Positions 50,592-60,615 are shown, numbered from the stretch's first letter. The stretch: DNA of 64,000 bases from Lachnospira sp. UBA3790 (GCA_002369135.1 DFEY01000001.1:124001-188000), one strand, 5' to 3'. Translations and numbers: made by a program. Notes: generated from the sequence alone by a model not told the origin.

Positions 50592-52016
50592 ATGACTCAC
50601 AAGAGACATTCATTTTCAGGATCAGTAGGATTTGTTTTGGCGGCTGCAGGTTCAGCTGTCGGATTAGGTAACATTTGGAGATTTCCATATCTCGCGGCTA
50701 AAGACGGTGGTGGACTTTTCCTAATCGTATATTTAATTTTAGCAATAACATTTGGTTATACACTTCTTATTTCAGAAGTTTCTATAGGACGTTTGACGAA
50801 GCAAAGTCCTTTGACGGCGTATAACAAAGCTAAGCCAGGTAAGATTTGGAAAGGACTTGGAATCCTAGCTTGTATAGTTCCATTTATCATCATGCCATAT
50901 TACTGTGCAATTGGTGGATGGGTACTCAAGTATACAACAGCATACGTTTCAGGCGGAATCACAAAAGTTTCCGGCTCCAAAGGATTTGAAAACTTCTTTG
51001 GAAGTTTTATAGGACATCCTTGGTGGCCAATTGTATTTACAGTTATCTTTATTTTGGCAACATCCTTTGTCGTATACAAAGGTGTAAATGCCGGTATTGA
51101 GAGAATGTCAAAAGTTTTGATGCCAATCCTTTTAGTTTTGATTATTGGTATTGCAATTTTTGCTCTTACAATCCACGGAGATGAGGGAACTGGTATAGAT
51201 GGTATTAAGACATACTTAATCCCTAACTTTAAAGGGCTTACAGTCACAAAGTTTATGGGTGTAGTATCTGATGCCATGGGACAGTTGTTCTACAGTATTA
51301 GTGTGGCTATGGGTATTATGATTGCCTATGGTTCATATTTGAAAGACAAAGATAACTTAGTAAGCTCAGTTAATAAGATTGAAATATTTGATACATTGGT
51401 AGCGTTCCTAGCAGGTGCGATGATTATTCCTGCTGTGGTAGCGTTCATGGGACCTGAAAAGATGCAGGCAACAGCAGGTCCTAGTCTAATGTTTAATGCG
51501 CTACCAGAAGTGTTTAGTGAAATGGGAACACCTGGACTCATAGTTGGCGCAATTTTCTTTGTTACAGTATTATTTGCAGCGCTTACTAGTTCCATTTCCA
51601 TTTTGGAAGCGGTTGTTTCTAGTTTGATGGACAAGTTCAAATGGAGCAGAAAGAAAGCGGTAGTAGTTGAGACTGCTATAGCACTATTATTGGGAATAGT
51701 TGTTTGTTTAGGATTTGTGGAAGGCTCACCTTTCAACTTCAAAAACCTTACACTTCCAAATGGCTCAAAGGGCGCACAGATGCTAGATATATTCGACTAC
51801 GTTTCAAACAGTATCTTGATGCCAATAGTTGCCATCGGAACATGTATCTTTGTTGGATGGGTTATTAAGACAAAAGTGATAGAGGATGAAGCAACAAGAA
51901 ATGGTGAGAAGTTTGGAAGAAGACATATGTATAGAGTGATGGTTAAATTTATCGCCCCTATACTTTTGGCAATTCTTCTTCTAGTATCAGCATTCGGAAT
52001 TGACTTTGGAGTATAA
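50592..52016 (+). CDS. Sodium-dependent amino-acid transporter, NSS family
   Basis: The 474-residue protein has about 11-12 helices and the NSS signature GFVLAAAGSAVGLGNIWRFPY in helix 1, which holds sodium and substrate contacts. The start ATG 50592 is chosen because it begins MTHKRHSFSGSVGF, the normal family start, with AAAGAAGG upstream. A promoter-like TTGTTT-17-TATAAT lies at about 50492-50520. It adjoins the nucleotidyltransferase gene with no gap. Substrate probably a neutral amino acid, unproven. Confidence 0.88.
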   Translation: MTHKRHSFSGSVGFVLAAAGSAVGLGNIWRFPYLAAKDGGGLFLIVYLILAITFGYTLLISEVSIGRLTKQSPLTAYNKAKPGKIWKGLGILACIVPFIIMPYYCAIGGWVLKYTTAYVSGGITKVSGSKGFENFFGSFIGHPWWPIVFTVIFILATSFVVYKGVNAGIERMSKVLMPILLVLIIGIAIFALTIHGDEGTGIDGIKTYLIPNFKGLTVTKFMGVVSDAMGQLFYSISVAMGIMIAYGSYLKDKDNLVSSVNKIEIFDTLVAFLAGAMIIPAVVAFMGPEKMQATAGPSLMFNALPEVFSEMGTPGLIVGAIFFVTVLFAALTSSISILEAVVSSLMDKFKWSRKKAVVVETAIALLLGIVVCLGFVEGSPFNFKNLTLPNGSKGAQMLDIFDYVSNSILMPIVAIGTCIFVGWVIKTKVIEDEATRNGEKFGRRHMYRVMVKFIAPILLAILLLVSAFGIDFGV

Positions 52017-53204
52017 ATGATAAAAAGAGATAATGACAAAACAACAAACATTGCTATGGAATTGGCTTCTTTGTCTTTGGCGGGGAAAAAGCTAGAGAAA
52101 ATCCCTTACAGCGACAAAGATTTAGAGGCAGTGTATGAGTATGTCAAAATCTCTGGAATCAGTGCAATCACATTTATGGCGTTAGAGAATGCTGTGGATG
52201 CGGCTGACGAAAGTTCATTTATGTTTGAGTGGAAGAAGATGCGTCTTAATGCAATGAGACGCAATCTTTTGTTTGATCAAGAGAGAAGTGAAATTACAAA
52301 ATTTCTTGAACAAAACGGCATTTGGTATTTGCCACTAAAGGGTTCTGTCATCAAGGAGATGTATCCAAACCCTGAGATGCGCGAGATGAACGATAACGAC
52401 ATCTTGATTGATCAAAACGGCAGAGACCAGGCAAAGGACTTTATGCTTAGCAGAGGTTATCAGGTCAAGCCTAACGACAAGGGCGTGATAGATGATAAGG
52501 GAAACAGTGATGAATTTATCAAAGACCCATTTTTCTATTTCGAACTTCACAAGTTTTTAATAGAAGAAAGATATAGCCCAAAGCAGTATGATTATTTTCT
52601 TTCTATAAAAGATAGACTTATAAAAGACACCGACAAAGAATATGGTTATCATATGTCGGATGAAGATTTTTATCTATATATGATTTGCCATGCGCACAAG
52701 CACTTTTCAAGAAACGGAATGGGCATTAGATTCTTGGTGGATGAGTACGTTTTTTTGAAAGAAAAAGGTGAGACACTAGACAATGATTATATAAATGAAA
52801 AGATTCGTGAGTTTGGGTTAGAGCAGTTTGACGCAGACTTAAGAAAAGTTTCCAAGATGGCCTTTGACGAGGACGTGGAATGCTTGGAAGAAAGTTTATC
52901 TGATTCCGAAAAAGCTTTGTATGATAGTTGCCTAGGTGCAGGTATCTTTGGAAATATCGAGACTAGGTGGAAGAATGAAGCGTATGAAATGAGCGCTAAT
53001 TCTACAGATACTATCACAAAGAAAGAGTATATTAAGAACAGACTATTTCCAGATGAAAAATGGTATAGAATATATCATCCATTTGTATATAAACACAAAA
53101 TTGTAAAGCCATTCTTTACCATTTACAGACTTACGGTTTTGGCTTTTAGAGGAAGAAAAAACGTAAAAAAAGAAATGGATCAAGTAGGGGAAAAGAATGC
53201 TTGA
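52017..53204 (+). CDS. Nucleotidyltransferase-like protein (NTP_transf_5 type)
   Basis: The 395-residue soluble protein contains IWYLPLKGSVIKEMYPNPEMREMNDNDILI (about residues 102-130). The KG...M-D-x-D pattern fits the uncharacterised NTP_transf_5 group of the nucleotidyltransferase fold. A helical C-terminal half follows, containing YLYMICHAHKHFSRNG. ATG immediately follows the transporter stop. Function unknown; members often occur near surface-polymer genes. It overlaps the ABC gene by 8 nt. Confidence 0.72.
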   Translation: MIKRDNDKTTNIAMELASLSLAGKKLEKIPYSDKDLEAVYEYVKISGISAITFMALENAVDAADESSFMFEWKKMRLNAMRRNLLFDQERSEITKFLEQNGIWYLPLKGSVIKEMYPNPEMREMNDNDILIDQNGRDQAKDFMLSRGYQVKPNDKGVIDDKGNSDEFIKDPFFYFELHKFLIEERYSPKQYDYFLSIKDRLIKDTDKEYGYHMSDEDFYLYMICHAHKHFSRNGMGIRFLVDEYVFLKEKGETLDNDYINEKIREFGLEQFDADLRKVSKMAFDEDVECLEESLSDSEKALYDSCLGAGIFGNIETRWKNEAYEMSANSTDTITKKEYIKNRLFPDEKWYRIYHPFVYKHKIVKPFFTIYRLTVLAFRGRKNVKKEMDQVGEKNA

Positions 53205-56200
53205 ATTAAGAGGCATTAAAAAAGAATATAAGACCGGTGATTTTATTCAGACAGCTTTAGACGGCGTGGATTTAGATTTCCGCGACAACGAGTTCGTAGC
53301 TATTCTAGGACCTAGTGGTTCTGGAAAAACTACTATGCTTAATATTATTGGTGGACTAGATAGATACGATAGTGGAGATTTGATTATTAATGGTGTTTCT
53401 ACCAAGAACTACAAAGATAGAGATTGGGACACTTACAGAAATCACGCTATCGGTTTTGTATTCCAGAGTTACAACTTGATTTCTCATCAGACAGTTCTAG
53501 CGAATGTAGAACTTGCTCTGACTATTTCTGGTGTCAGCAAAAGTGAGAGAAAGAAGAGGGCTCTAAAGGTTCTTAAGCAAGTTGGACTAAGCGATCATGC
53601 AAAGAAAAAACCTAATCAGCTATCTGGTGGACAGATGCAGCGTGTTGCTATAGCACGTGCTCTAGTTAATGACCCTGACATTTTGCTAGCGGATGAGCCT
53701 ACTGGTGCGCTTGATAGTACTACTAGTGTTCAGGTTATGGACTTGCTTAAAGAAGTGGCAAAAGATCGTCTAGTTGTAATGGTTACTCACAACCCACAGC
53801 TTGCAGAAAAGTATGCAACTAGAATTGTAAATATAGAAGATGGAAAGATTGTTTCGGATTCAGATGCTCCTACGGAAGAAGAAAAAAGAGCATCATTAGT
53901 TAATGCAGAATTACAAGATGAAAGAACATCTGAAAAGAAAATTTCTAAGAATAATGATTTAGGTGCAAAGGCTGTTCATAAGGGTCGCAAGAAAAAAGCG
54001 TCCATGAATTTTATAACTGCTTTGGGATTGAGTTTTTCTAACCTTTTGACGAAGAAGGCTAGAACTATTTTAGTTGCGTTTGCAGGTTCCATTGGTATTA
54101 TAGGAATCGCACTTATTTTGTCGCTGTCAAATGGTATTAATGAGTACATTGATAGGCTAGAGGAAGATACTTTGTCGGAGTATCCTATTCAAATAATGAA
54201 AACAAACATGGATTTCACGGCTATGCTCAAGGAAACTCAAGATACAATGGGCAAACGTAAAAAGGGCGACAAAGAAGTTCGTGAGATTAGAACCGTTACT
54301 AATACTTTTTCGAATATTAAAACAAATGATCTTAAAACTTTTAAGGGTCATATTGAGGCAAATGAAAAGACTTTTGACCAGTACGCAAAGGCCGTTGAAT
54401 ATTCGTACAATGTAGTTCCTCTTATTTATAAAGAGTCTGATAAAAATAAGATTAGGCAGGTAAATCCTGAGAAGGCATACGAGTCTATGGGAGTGACGGA
54501 CTCATATTCATCTATGGCTGCCAATATGGGTATGACTTTTGACAACTTCTTCAAACTTCCAGACGAAGAGGGGCTCTATAAAACGCAGTATTCGATAAAA
54601 GCTGGTCATTGGCCAGAGAATGAAGATGAGTTAGTACTCGTTCTTTCTGAAAATAATAATGTTTCGGACCGCGTGCTTTATTCTTTGGGTATTAGGGATG
54701 CCAAGGAACTAGATAAAGCAATCAAGGCTTACTCTAGTGGTAAGAAAATTAAGATAAGTAAAAAGAAACATAGCTTTAATTTTAAGGACTTCATCGGAAT
54801 GGAGTTTAAACTAGTTGATTCTTATAAGTGCTATAAGTACGACAAAAAGTATAAGGTATGGGCGTCTAAAAAAGATAACAATAAGTATATGAAGAAACTA
54901 GTAGCAAAGAGTCGTCCAATTAAGATAGTTGGAGTGGTTTCTGCTAAGGAGGATGCCTCCGCCAAAATGCTTATGCCAGGAATCTATTACACATCAGATT
55001 TAGTTAACGGAGTGATTGATAGAGCGTCTGGCAGCAAGGTAGTGAAAGATCAAATTGATCATCCAAACACAAATGTGTTTACTGGTAAAAAGTTTGATGA
55101 TACCGGCAAAAAGGGTGGAGTAGATTTTACAAAACTATTCTCCTTTGACGCAGATGCGATGAAGAAAATTTTCTCATTCGATATGAATTCGCTTGATTTT
55201 AATTCGCTTGGTTTTGATGCGAATTCAGTAAGCGATATATTTAAAAATGCAGGAAAGAAAACTAGCGAGAAAGAACTTCAAAAGTTATTTGCAGATTTGA
55301 TGAGTGGATATCAGGCTTATGCAAAGAAGCACAATACGGATACGTTTGATGAATTGTCGAGTGGATTTGAAAAATATATGAGTTCACCTGAGGCTAGCAA
55401 GATTATTCAAAATGAAATGGCTAGCATTATTAATAAGTCTGGTGTCAGCATGGATGGGCAGGCTATGATAAAGATTTTGACAAAGGTAATGTCTGGTTTC
55501 CAATCTTATATTAATAAGAAAGGATACAAAGATGTTTCGAAGATGGGAACATACTTGAATGAGTACTTGGGTTCTCAGGAAGCGCAAGCACTTTTGGCTG
55601 AAGCTATGCAAGAGTATATGCCAAAAATTGACCCATCTAGCATAGACTTTAATAAGTTGGTAACTAAACTTATGAATGGCTATAACAAATATGCCAAGAA
55701 ACATAAACTAGCCACAATGAACAGCGTTATGAGAGGATTTAGAAAGTATCTATCTTCTGATGATGCTTCTGGGAAGATTAACAAAATAGTTAACAGTATG
55801 GTTGATACAAAAGCTATTCAGAATTCAATGGCGAGTGCTATGAGTGGTTTTTCAAATGGTCTTCGTAACATGTTTAACTTCGATCCGACTTCTTTGGCGA
55901 GTGCGTTCAAGATGAAAGCCGGAAAGAAGGAACTAGAAGATTTGATGAGTTCACTTATGTCTAAAGAAATTTCGACATATGAGCAGAATATGAAGAATTT
56001 AGGTTACGCAGATAAGAGTGAGCCATTTGAGATTGAACTTTATCCAAAGAGTTTTGAAAGTAAAGACAAATTGGGTGGACTAATTAAGGATTACAATAAG
56101 AAGATGAAGGCTAGTGGTCAGAAGAATAAGACTATTGCCTATACTGATATAGTGGGAACTTTGATGAGTTCAGTCACCGAGATTGTTAATGCGCTCAGTT

Positions 56201-56598
56201 ATATATTGATTGCGTTTGTTGGAATTTCGTTGGTAGTTTCTTCTATTATGATTGGAGTTATTACTTATATAAGTGTGCTCGAGCGAAAGAAAGAGATTGG
56301 TGTGCTTCGTGCTATTGGAGCTTCGAAGAGGAATGTCTCGAATGTATTTAATGCGGAGACATTTATAGTAGGGGCGCTGGCCGGTGTCATAGGAATTATA
56401 ATCACACACATTTTGCTAATCCCTATGAATATGATAATCAAGTATTTGGGCGATGGAATCGAAATGACAGCATATTTGCCGTTTAGCTCAGCGTTGATAC
56501 TTATTGCAATCAGTATTGTTTTGACTTTACTTGGTGGATTGATCCCTGCGAAGAAAGCAGCACATCAAGACCCGGTTATTGCTCTAAGAAGCGAATAG
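53197..56598 (+). CDS. ABC transporter with fused ATPase and FtsX-type permease
   Basis: The 1133-residue protein begins with a MacB-type ATPase: Walker A GPSGSGKTT (~38-46), signature LSGGQMQR (~145), Walker B ILLADEPTGALD (~165). The first membrane helix is near residue 285 (ILVAFAGSIGIIGIALIL). A very large external domain follows (~310-985) and three helices near the C-terminus (~995-1125) contain SSIMIGVITYISVLERKKEIGVLRAIGAS, the coupling segment. The external part holds three degenerate repeats of about 62 residues (around 701, 763 and 825). Fused MacB-like proteins in Firmicutes are usually export or resistance factors. Start overlaps the upstream gene by 8 nt. Confidence 0.85.
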   Translation: MLELRGIKKEYKTGDFIQTALDGVDLDFRDNEFVAILGPSGSGKTTMLNIIGGLDRYDSGDLIINGVSTKNYKDRDWDTYRNHAIGFVFQSYNLISHQTVLANVELALTISGVSKSERKKRALKVLKQVGLSDHAKKKPNQLSGGQMQRVAIARALVNDPDILLADEPTGALDSTTSVQVMDLLKEVAKDRLVVMVTHNPQLAEKYATRIVNIEDGKIVSDSDAPTEEEKRASLVNAELQDERTSEKKISKNNDLGAKAVHKGRKKKASMNFITALGLSFSNLLTKKARTILVAFAGSIGIIGIALILSLSNGINEYIDRLEEDTLSEYPIQIMKTNMDFTAMLKETQDTMGKRKKGDKEVREIRTVTNTFSNIKTNDLKTFKGHIEANEKTFDQYAKAVEYSYNVVPLIYKESDKNKIRQVNPEKAYESMGVTDSYSSMAANMGMTFDNFFKLPDEEGLYKTQYSIKAGHWPENEDELVLVLSENNNVSDRVLYSLGIRDAKELDKAIKAYSSGKKIKISKKKHSFNFKDFIGMEFKLVDSYKCYKYDKKYKVWASKKDNNKYMKKLVAKSRPIKIVGVVSAKEDASAKMLMPGIYYTSDLVNGVIDRASGSKVVKDQIDHPNTNVFTGKKFDDTGKKGGVDFTKLFSFDADAMKKIFSFDMNSLDFNSLGFDANSVSDIFKNAGKKTSEKELQKLFADLMSGYQAYAKKHNTDTFDELSSGFEKYMSSPEASKIIQNEMASIINKSGVSMDGQAMIKILTKVMSGFQSYINKKGYKDVSKMGTYLNEYLGSQEAQALLAEAMQEYMPKIDPSSIDFNKLVTKLMNGYNKYAKKHKLATMNSVMRGFRKYLSSDDASGKINKIVNSMVDTKAIQNSMASAMSGFSNGLRNMFNFDPTSLASAFKMKAGKKELEDLMSSLMSKEISTYEQNMKNLGYADKSEPFEIELYPKSFESKDKLGGLIKDYNKKMKASGQKNKTIAYTDIVGTLMSSVTEIVNALSYILIAFVGISLVVSSIMIGVITYISVLERKKEIGVLRAIGASKRNVSNVFNAETFIVGALAGVIGIIITHILLIPMNMIIKYLGDGIEMTAYLPFSSALILIAISIVLTLLGGLIPAKKAAHQDPVIALRSE

Positions 56599-56612
56599 GT
56601 TTACATAAAAAC

Positions 56613-56653
56613 AAAAATGGACACCAGTGAAGTGCTGGTGTCCATTTTTTATT
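56613..56653 (+). terminator. Terminator after the ABC fusion gene
   Basis: A 15-bp stem (56613-56627 with 56635-56649) followed by T. Confidence 0.9.
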
Positions 56654-56724
56654 GAGAATAGATATAAAATTCATTATATGGTATACTTACGCAAGAGTGT
56701 GAAAGCAATTTTAGGAGGATTATT

Positions 56725-57612
56725 ATGAGCGAATTTGTATTAACATGTTGTTCGACAGTTGATTTGACGAATGAATACTTGAAAGAGAGAAACATTCCAT
56801 ATGTATCTTTCCACGTTCAGTTGGGAGAGGATACATATGCTGATGATATGGGTCTAAGCATTTCTCAGGAAGAATTATTCAAGAGAATGTTGGACGGTGA
56901 AGATGCAAAAACATCTCAAGTTACTGTTCAGCAGTACTTAGACTTCTTCAAAGGATTCTTAGAGGAAGGAAAAGATGTTTTACACATTGCACTTTCTAGC
57001 GGAATCTCAGGTACATATAACTCTGCATGCGTAGCAGCAGAAGAGTTGAAGGAAGAATATCCAGACAGAAAACTTTATGTAGTTGATTCATATGCAGCTT
57101 CAGCAGGTTTCGGTTTGATTATTGATACTTTAGCTGATATGAGAGACAACGGTGCTGATATTGAAGAGTTGAAATCTTGGATTGAGACAAACAAGAAGAG
57201 AATGCACCACTGGTTCTTTACAACAGATCTTACTTTCTTTATCAAGGGAGGTCGTGTTTCAAAGACTTCAGGTTTTGTTGGTAACTTACTTGGTATTTGC
57301 CCACTTCTAAACGTGGACTGCGAAGGAAAACTAGCTCCTCGTGAAAAGGTTCGTGGAAAGAAAAAAGTTATTAAGAGAACTTTAGAAGTAATGCTTGAGC
57401 ATGTACAAGATGGCAAAGACTACTCTGGTAAATGTTTCATCTCACAGGCTGGTTGCTTTGACGATGCCAGAGCATTGGCTGATAAGATTGAGGAGGCTTT
57501 ACCTAAGTTGAATGGCGGAGTTCAAATTTATGAGATCGGCGCTACTATAGGATGCCACACAGGCCCAGGTACAGTTGCACTATTCTTCTGGGGTGACGAG
57601 AGAGTAGATTAA
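56725..57612 (+). CDS. DegV family fatty-acid binding protein 1
   Basis: The 295-residue protein fits DegV: STVDLTNEYLKERNIPYVSFHV start (normally D-SSxDL), SSGISGTYNSA (about residues 92-102), and GGRVSKTSGFVG (about 174-185). DegV proteins bind long-chain fatty acids, for example as FakB partners of a FakA kinase, though the kinase gene is not present here. ATG behind AGGAGG. The second DegV gene follows 60 nt later; the two are only distantly alike. Confidence 0.88.
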   Translation: MSEFVLTCCSTVDLTNEYLKERNIPYVSFHVQLGEDTYADDMGLSISQEELFKRMLDGEDAKTSQVTVQQYLDFFKGFLEEGKDVLHIALSSGISGTYNSACVAAEELKEEYPDRKLYVVDSYAASAGFGLIIDTLADMRDNGADIEELKSWIETNKKRMHHWFFTTDLTFFIKGGRVSKTSGFVGNLLGICPLLNVDCEGKLAPREKVRGKKKVIKRTLEVMLEHVQDGKDYSGKCFISQAGCFDDARALADKIEEALPKLNGGVQIYEIGATIGCHTGPGTVALFFWGDERVD

Positions 57613-57672
57613 GAAAGGAATCAAACTGAGCGCTTTATTAAAAACGGACAGGGCTCAGATTATAAAGATATA

Positions 57673-58539
57673 ATGAAAACAGCTATTATGACGGATACCA
57701 ACAGTGGTATCACAGTACAAGAGGGGAAAGAAAACGGAATATTTGTGCTCCCTATGCCCGTGATTGTGGATGGTGAAGAGTTCTTAGAGGGTGAGACTAT
57801 TAACAACGAGCAACTATACGAAGCTCTTATTGATGAAAAGGATGTAATGACAGCTCAACCACTTCTTAAAGACTTACTAGAGTTTTGGGACAACATTTTG
57901 GAAGAAGGGTATGATGAGATAGTTTACATTCCTATGTCTAGTGGTTTGTCTGGATCATGCCATACTGCTTCACAGTTTGCTGAAGAGTACGATGGAAAGA
58001 TTAAGGTAGTTGATAACCATAGAATCTCAGTTACGCTCCGCGATTCAGTTTACGATGCTAAGAAGTTAGTAGCAAAGGGTAAGAATGGCAAGGAAGTAAA
58101 AGAAGCACTAGAGGCTAATGCGTTTAACTCAAGTATTTATATTACAGTTCAATCACTTAAGTATTTGAAGAAGAGTGGACGTGTTACACCTACAGCAGCA
58201 CTGATTGCTACAGCTATGAACATTAAGCCAGTGCTTACTATTCAAGGTGAGAAGCTAGATGCTTTTGCTAAGGTTCGCGGAATGAAAGCAGCCTATAACA
58301 AAATGATAGAAGCAGCTAGAACAGATTTGGCAGAACGCTTCTCAGAATATCCTAAGGAAAGACTTAGCCTATGTGTATCTGGAACATTCACTAAAGAAGA
58401 AGACAAAGACGAATGGCTTAACAGGGTAAAAGATGAATTTCCTGGTTATGAAGTTTATTATGCACCGTTATCATGCAGTATTGCTTGCCACGTAAGTGTG
58501 GACACAGCCGGTATTGCTTGGACGGTTATAGAAGAATAA
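57673..58539 (+). CDS. DegV family fatty-acid binding protein 2
   Basis: The 288-residue protein has TDTNSGITVQEGKENGIFVLPMPV (start motif), MSSGLSGSCHTAS (~97-109) and KSGRVTPTAALIATAMNIKPVL, the usual DegV layout. It probably binds a fatty acid like the upstream paralogue, possibly a different chain type. The ribosome site before ATG is weak (GATATA), so it may depend on translation of the first gene. Confidence 0.87.
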   Translation: MKTAIMTDTNSGITVQEGKENGIFVLPMPVIVDGEEFLEGETINNEQLYEALIDEKDVMTAQPLLKDLLEFWDNILEEGYDEIVYIPMSSGLSGSCHTASQFAEEYDGKIKVVDNHRISVTLRDSVYDAKKLVAKGKNGKEVKEALEANAFNSSIYITVQSLKYLKKSGRVTPTAALIATAMNIKPVLTIQGEKLDAFAKVRGMKAAYNKMIEAARTDLAERFSEYPKERLSLCVSGTFTKEEDKDEWLNRVKDEFPGYEVYYAPLSCSIACHVSVDTAGIAWTVIEE

Positions 58540-58567
58540 AAAAAGAGGGCAGATGCCCTCTTTTTTG
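58540..58567 (+). terminator. Terminator after DegV 2
   Basis: AAAAAGAGGGC-AGAT-GCCCTCTTTTTT stem with T run. Confidence 0.9.
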
Positions 58568-58651
58568 TGTCCAACTTATAGGACACATACTTTTATATAA
58601 TTACATCATAAAAAGAAATATTAGTTATAATAATTATTAGAGGTAGTAGTT

Positions 58652-58960
58652 ATGAGTAATGATTGGGATGTAATTGAAGAGTTAGAATTTTGGGATGACT
58701 ATCACGCAATCTATGGACCAGAACCAATCTCAAGACGCAAACAAAAAAAGATTAATAAGTACAATAAGAGAAAAGCAAAAGAAGCTGCCAGAAAACAAAA
58801 AGAAGCAGAGGATCGTTTAGCAAAGAAAGTGGCAGCAGAGGTTAATGCGCAAAAACAAAAAACAGGACAAAGTGCAGCTGGTGGCAATGATGACGGAATG
58901 GGTTGTTTGTTTGCTATAGTTATTGTGATAATAGTTGCATTGATGTGGTTTTTTTCATAA
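58652..58960 (+). CDS. Small tail-anchored protein
   Basis: The 102-residue protein has an acidic start (DWDVIEELEFWDDYHAIYGPEP), a charged Lys/Arg/Glu helix (about 28-70, coiled-coil-like), then a glycine linker and one membrane helix at the very end (CLFAIVIVIIVALMWFFS). No signal peptide; it is likely inserted tail-first. No family recognised. Ribosome site GAGGTAGTAG. Confidence 0.65.
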   Translation: MSNDWDVIEELEFWDDYHAIYGPEPISRRKQKKINKYNKRKAKEAARKQKEAEDRLAKKVAAEVNAQKQKTGQSAAGGNDDGMGCLFAIVIVIIVALMWFFS

Positions 58961-59017
58961 AATGTAGGCGTAACTTGTATAAACTCAGATAAGAGTTAAG
59001 TGTGTGGAGGAAGTATT

Positions 59018-59566
59018 ATGAAGAATACAGTATTGAGAATTGTGGCAGCTCTTTTAGTTGCACCGCTGATAGCAGATTATTTGTACTTTACCATAAATAT
59101 ATTTAGGGATCAGCCTAAGTATATGATGGTACATATGGAAGTTTTTTACATTCTAGATATTTTGGCTTTGATAGCAGTGGTGGTTGGAGTTCTTATTAGT
59201 AAATATGCTATATCACTAATCGGTATTATGGCATATGAAACTATCTATTTGATTTCTATTTTCTCTCAGATAGGAGAATTTAGTTCAATGAATTTTATGA
59301 TGATACTGCAGAGCATCCCATCATTAGTTATATTCACTATGGTGTTGCTTCTTTTGACGAAGATGATAAAACCTTTGCCGGTGGCTATAATTATAGCAGC
59401 AGTGTCGATTATAGATTTGCTTTTAGATATATATGTAAGAGTGTTTGGAAATCACATGAACTTCTTTACATGGGGTAACATTCGAATAATCTCTACTAAC
59501 ATTTGTTATATCATAGCCATTGTGCTGATAGTTTTATTGGCTGGTAAGAAAAAAACAACTAAATAA
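59018..59566 (+). CDS. Multi-pass membrane protein of unknown function
   Basis: The 182-residue protein has about five hydrophobic helices and almost no charged loops. ATG 59018 is chosen behind GTGGAGG over an earlier start at 59000. No family recognised and no functional residue is visible. It is encoded 57 bp after the tail-anchored protein, possibly on the same transcript. Confidence 0.65.
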   Translation: MKNTVLRIVAALLVAPLIADYLYFTINIFRDQPKYMMVHMEVFYILDILALIAVVVGVLISKYAISLIGIMAYETIYLISIFSQIGEFSSMNFMMILQSIPSLVIFTMVLLLLTKMIKPLPVAIIIAAVSIIDLLLDIYVRVFGNHMNFFTWGNIRIISTNICYIIAIVLIVLLAGKKKTTK

Positions 59567-59579
59567 CATAAAAAATAAC

Positions 59580-59617
59580 AAAGACTAATCACATTTTTGT
59601 GGTTAGTCTTTTTTTAT
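59580..59617 (+). terminator. Terminator before the peroxidase operon
   Basis: AAAGACTAATCAC...GTGGTTAGTCTTT with one wobble pair, then a T run. Confidence 0.88.
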
Positions 59618-59627
59618 TAAAAACATG

Positions 59628-59670
59628 TTGACAAACAAAACTAATTGTGTATAATTAAATTGTACACAAT
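59628..59670 (+). promoter_or_regulatory. Promoter and MarR-type operator of the redox operon
   Basis: TTGACA (59628-59633), 16 bp, TATAAT (59650-59655). Overlapping and just behind the -10 are ATTGTGTATAAT (59644-59655, one mismatch) and the dyad ATTGT-AC-ACAAT (59659-59670). ATTG...CAAT dyads in this place fit MarR-type repression, and the operon itself encodes a MarR protein. Confidence 0.72.
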
Positions 59671-59693
59671 CTAATTCGAAGGAGGATGAAAAG

Positions 59694-60164
59694 ATGAGTA
59701 TATATGATTTTAAAGTAAAAGATATGTTCAACGAGGAAGTTGATTTGGCTGAATATAAAGGAAAGGCATTATTGATTGTTAACACTGCAACAGGTTGTGG
59801 ATTCACTCCACAGTACGAGGGGCTAGAGGCTTTGTATAAGAAATATAAAGATCAAGGCTTTGAGATTTTGGATTTCCCTTGTAACCAGTTTGGACATCAA
59901 GCGCCAGGCAGTGATCAAGAGATAAGAGAATTCTGTACAGCCAAGTATGACGTTTCGTTTAGACAGTTCAAAAAGATTGATGTAAATGGAAAAGAAGAAG
60001 AACCACTTTACAAATATCTTAAATCACAAAAAGGTGGATTGATTAAACGAATTAAGTGGAACTTCACAAAGTTCTTAGTGGACAAAGAAGGAAATGTAGT
60101 GGAGAGATTTGGACCAACTACTAAACCAGAAGACATTGAGGATAAAATTAAGGAAGTACTATAA
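59694..60164 (+). CDS. Glutathione peroxidase-like thiol peroxidase
   Basis: The 156-residue protein has VNTATGCGFTPQYEGL with the peroxidatic Cys at ~residue 35 (Cys, not selenocysteine), the FPCNQFGHQAPG motif and the WNFTKFLV tryptophan-asparagine pair that completes the active site. Anaerobes often use such enzymes with thioredoxin rather than glutathione. That fits the thioredoxin and reductase genes downstream. ATG behind AGGAGG. Confidence 0.92.
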   Translation: MSIYDFKVKDMFNEEVDLAEYKGKALLIVNTATGCGFTPQYEGLEALYKKYKDQGFEILDFPCNQFGHQAPGSDQEIREFCTAKYDVSFRQFKKIDVNGKEEEPLYKYLKSQKGGLIKRIKWNFTKFLVDKEGNVVERFGPTTKPEDIEDKIKEVL

Positions 60165-60180
60165 GAAATCAGGTGACAAA

Positions 60181-60615
60181 ATGAGTAAGTACGATTGTTT
60201 AAAACTAGAAAATCAGTTATGTTTCCCACTTTATGTTTGTTCAAAGGAGATTGTAAGAAAGTATAAACCTTTCTTAGATGAAATTGATCTCACATATACG
60301 CAGTACATCGCAATGATGGCTCTTTGGCAAAACAACGAGTGCAATGTAAAAGAGTTGGGCGAAGCCCTCTACCTAGATTCAGGAACTCTCACACCACTTT
60401 TAAAGAAACTTGAGAGCAAAGAATATGTTGAAAGAGTGAGAGCCAAAGACGATGAGAGAAATCTTGTGGTAAAACTTACAGTAAAGGGAAAGAAGTTAGA
60501 AGACAAAGCATCAAAGATTCCTGCGCAGATGGGAAAATGCGTAAATCTTAACCAGAAGGAAGCAGGAGAACTAAAGAGACTCCTCGACAAAGTACTAGGT
60601 GGATTAGATGATTAG
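60181..60615 (+). CDS. MarR/OhrR-like redox regulator
   Basis: The 144-residue protein is a MarR winged-helix (LENQLCFPLYVCSKEIVRKYKPFLDEIDLTYTQYIAMM at the start, wing region KDDERNLVVKLTVKGKKLE). Cys in the LCFPLY segment is at the position where OhrR senses peroxide. It probably represses this operon from the dyads at 59644-59670 until oxidised. Start ATG 60181 has only AGGTGAC upstream; an earlier in-frame ATG overlaps the peroxidase and is unlikely. Confidence 0.85.
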   Translation: MSKYDCLKLENQLCFPLYVCSKEIVRKYKPFLDEIDLTYTQYIAMMALWQNNECNVKELGEALYLDSGTLTPLLKKLESKEYVERVRAKDDERNLVVKLTVKGKKLEDKASKIPAQMGKCVNLNQKEAGELKRLLDKVLGGLDD

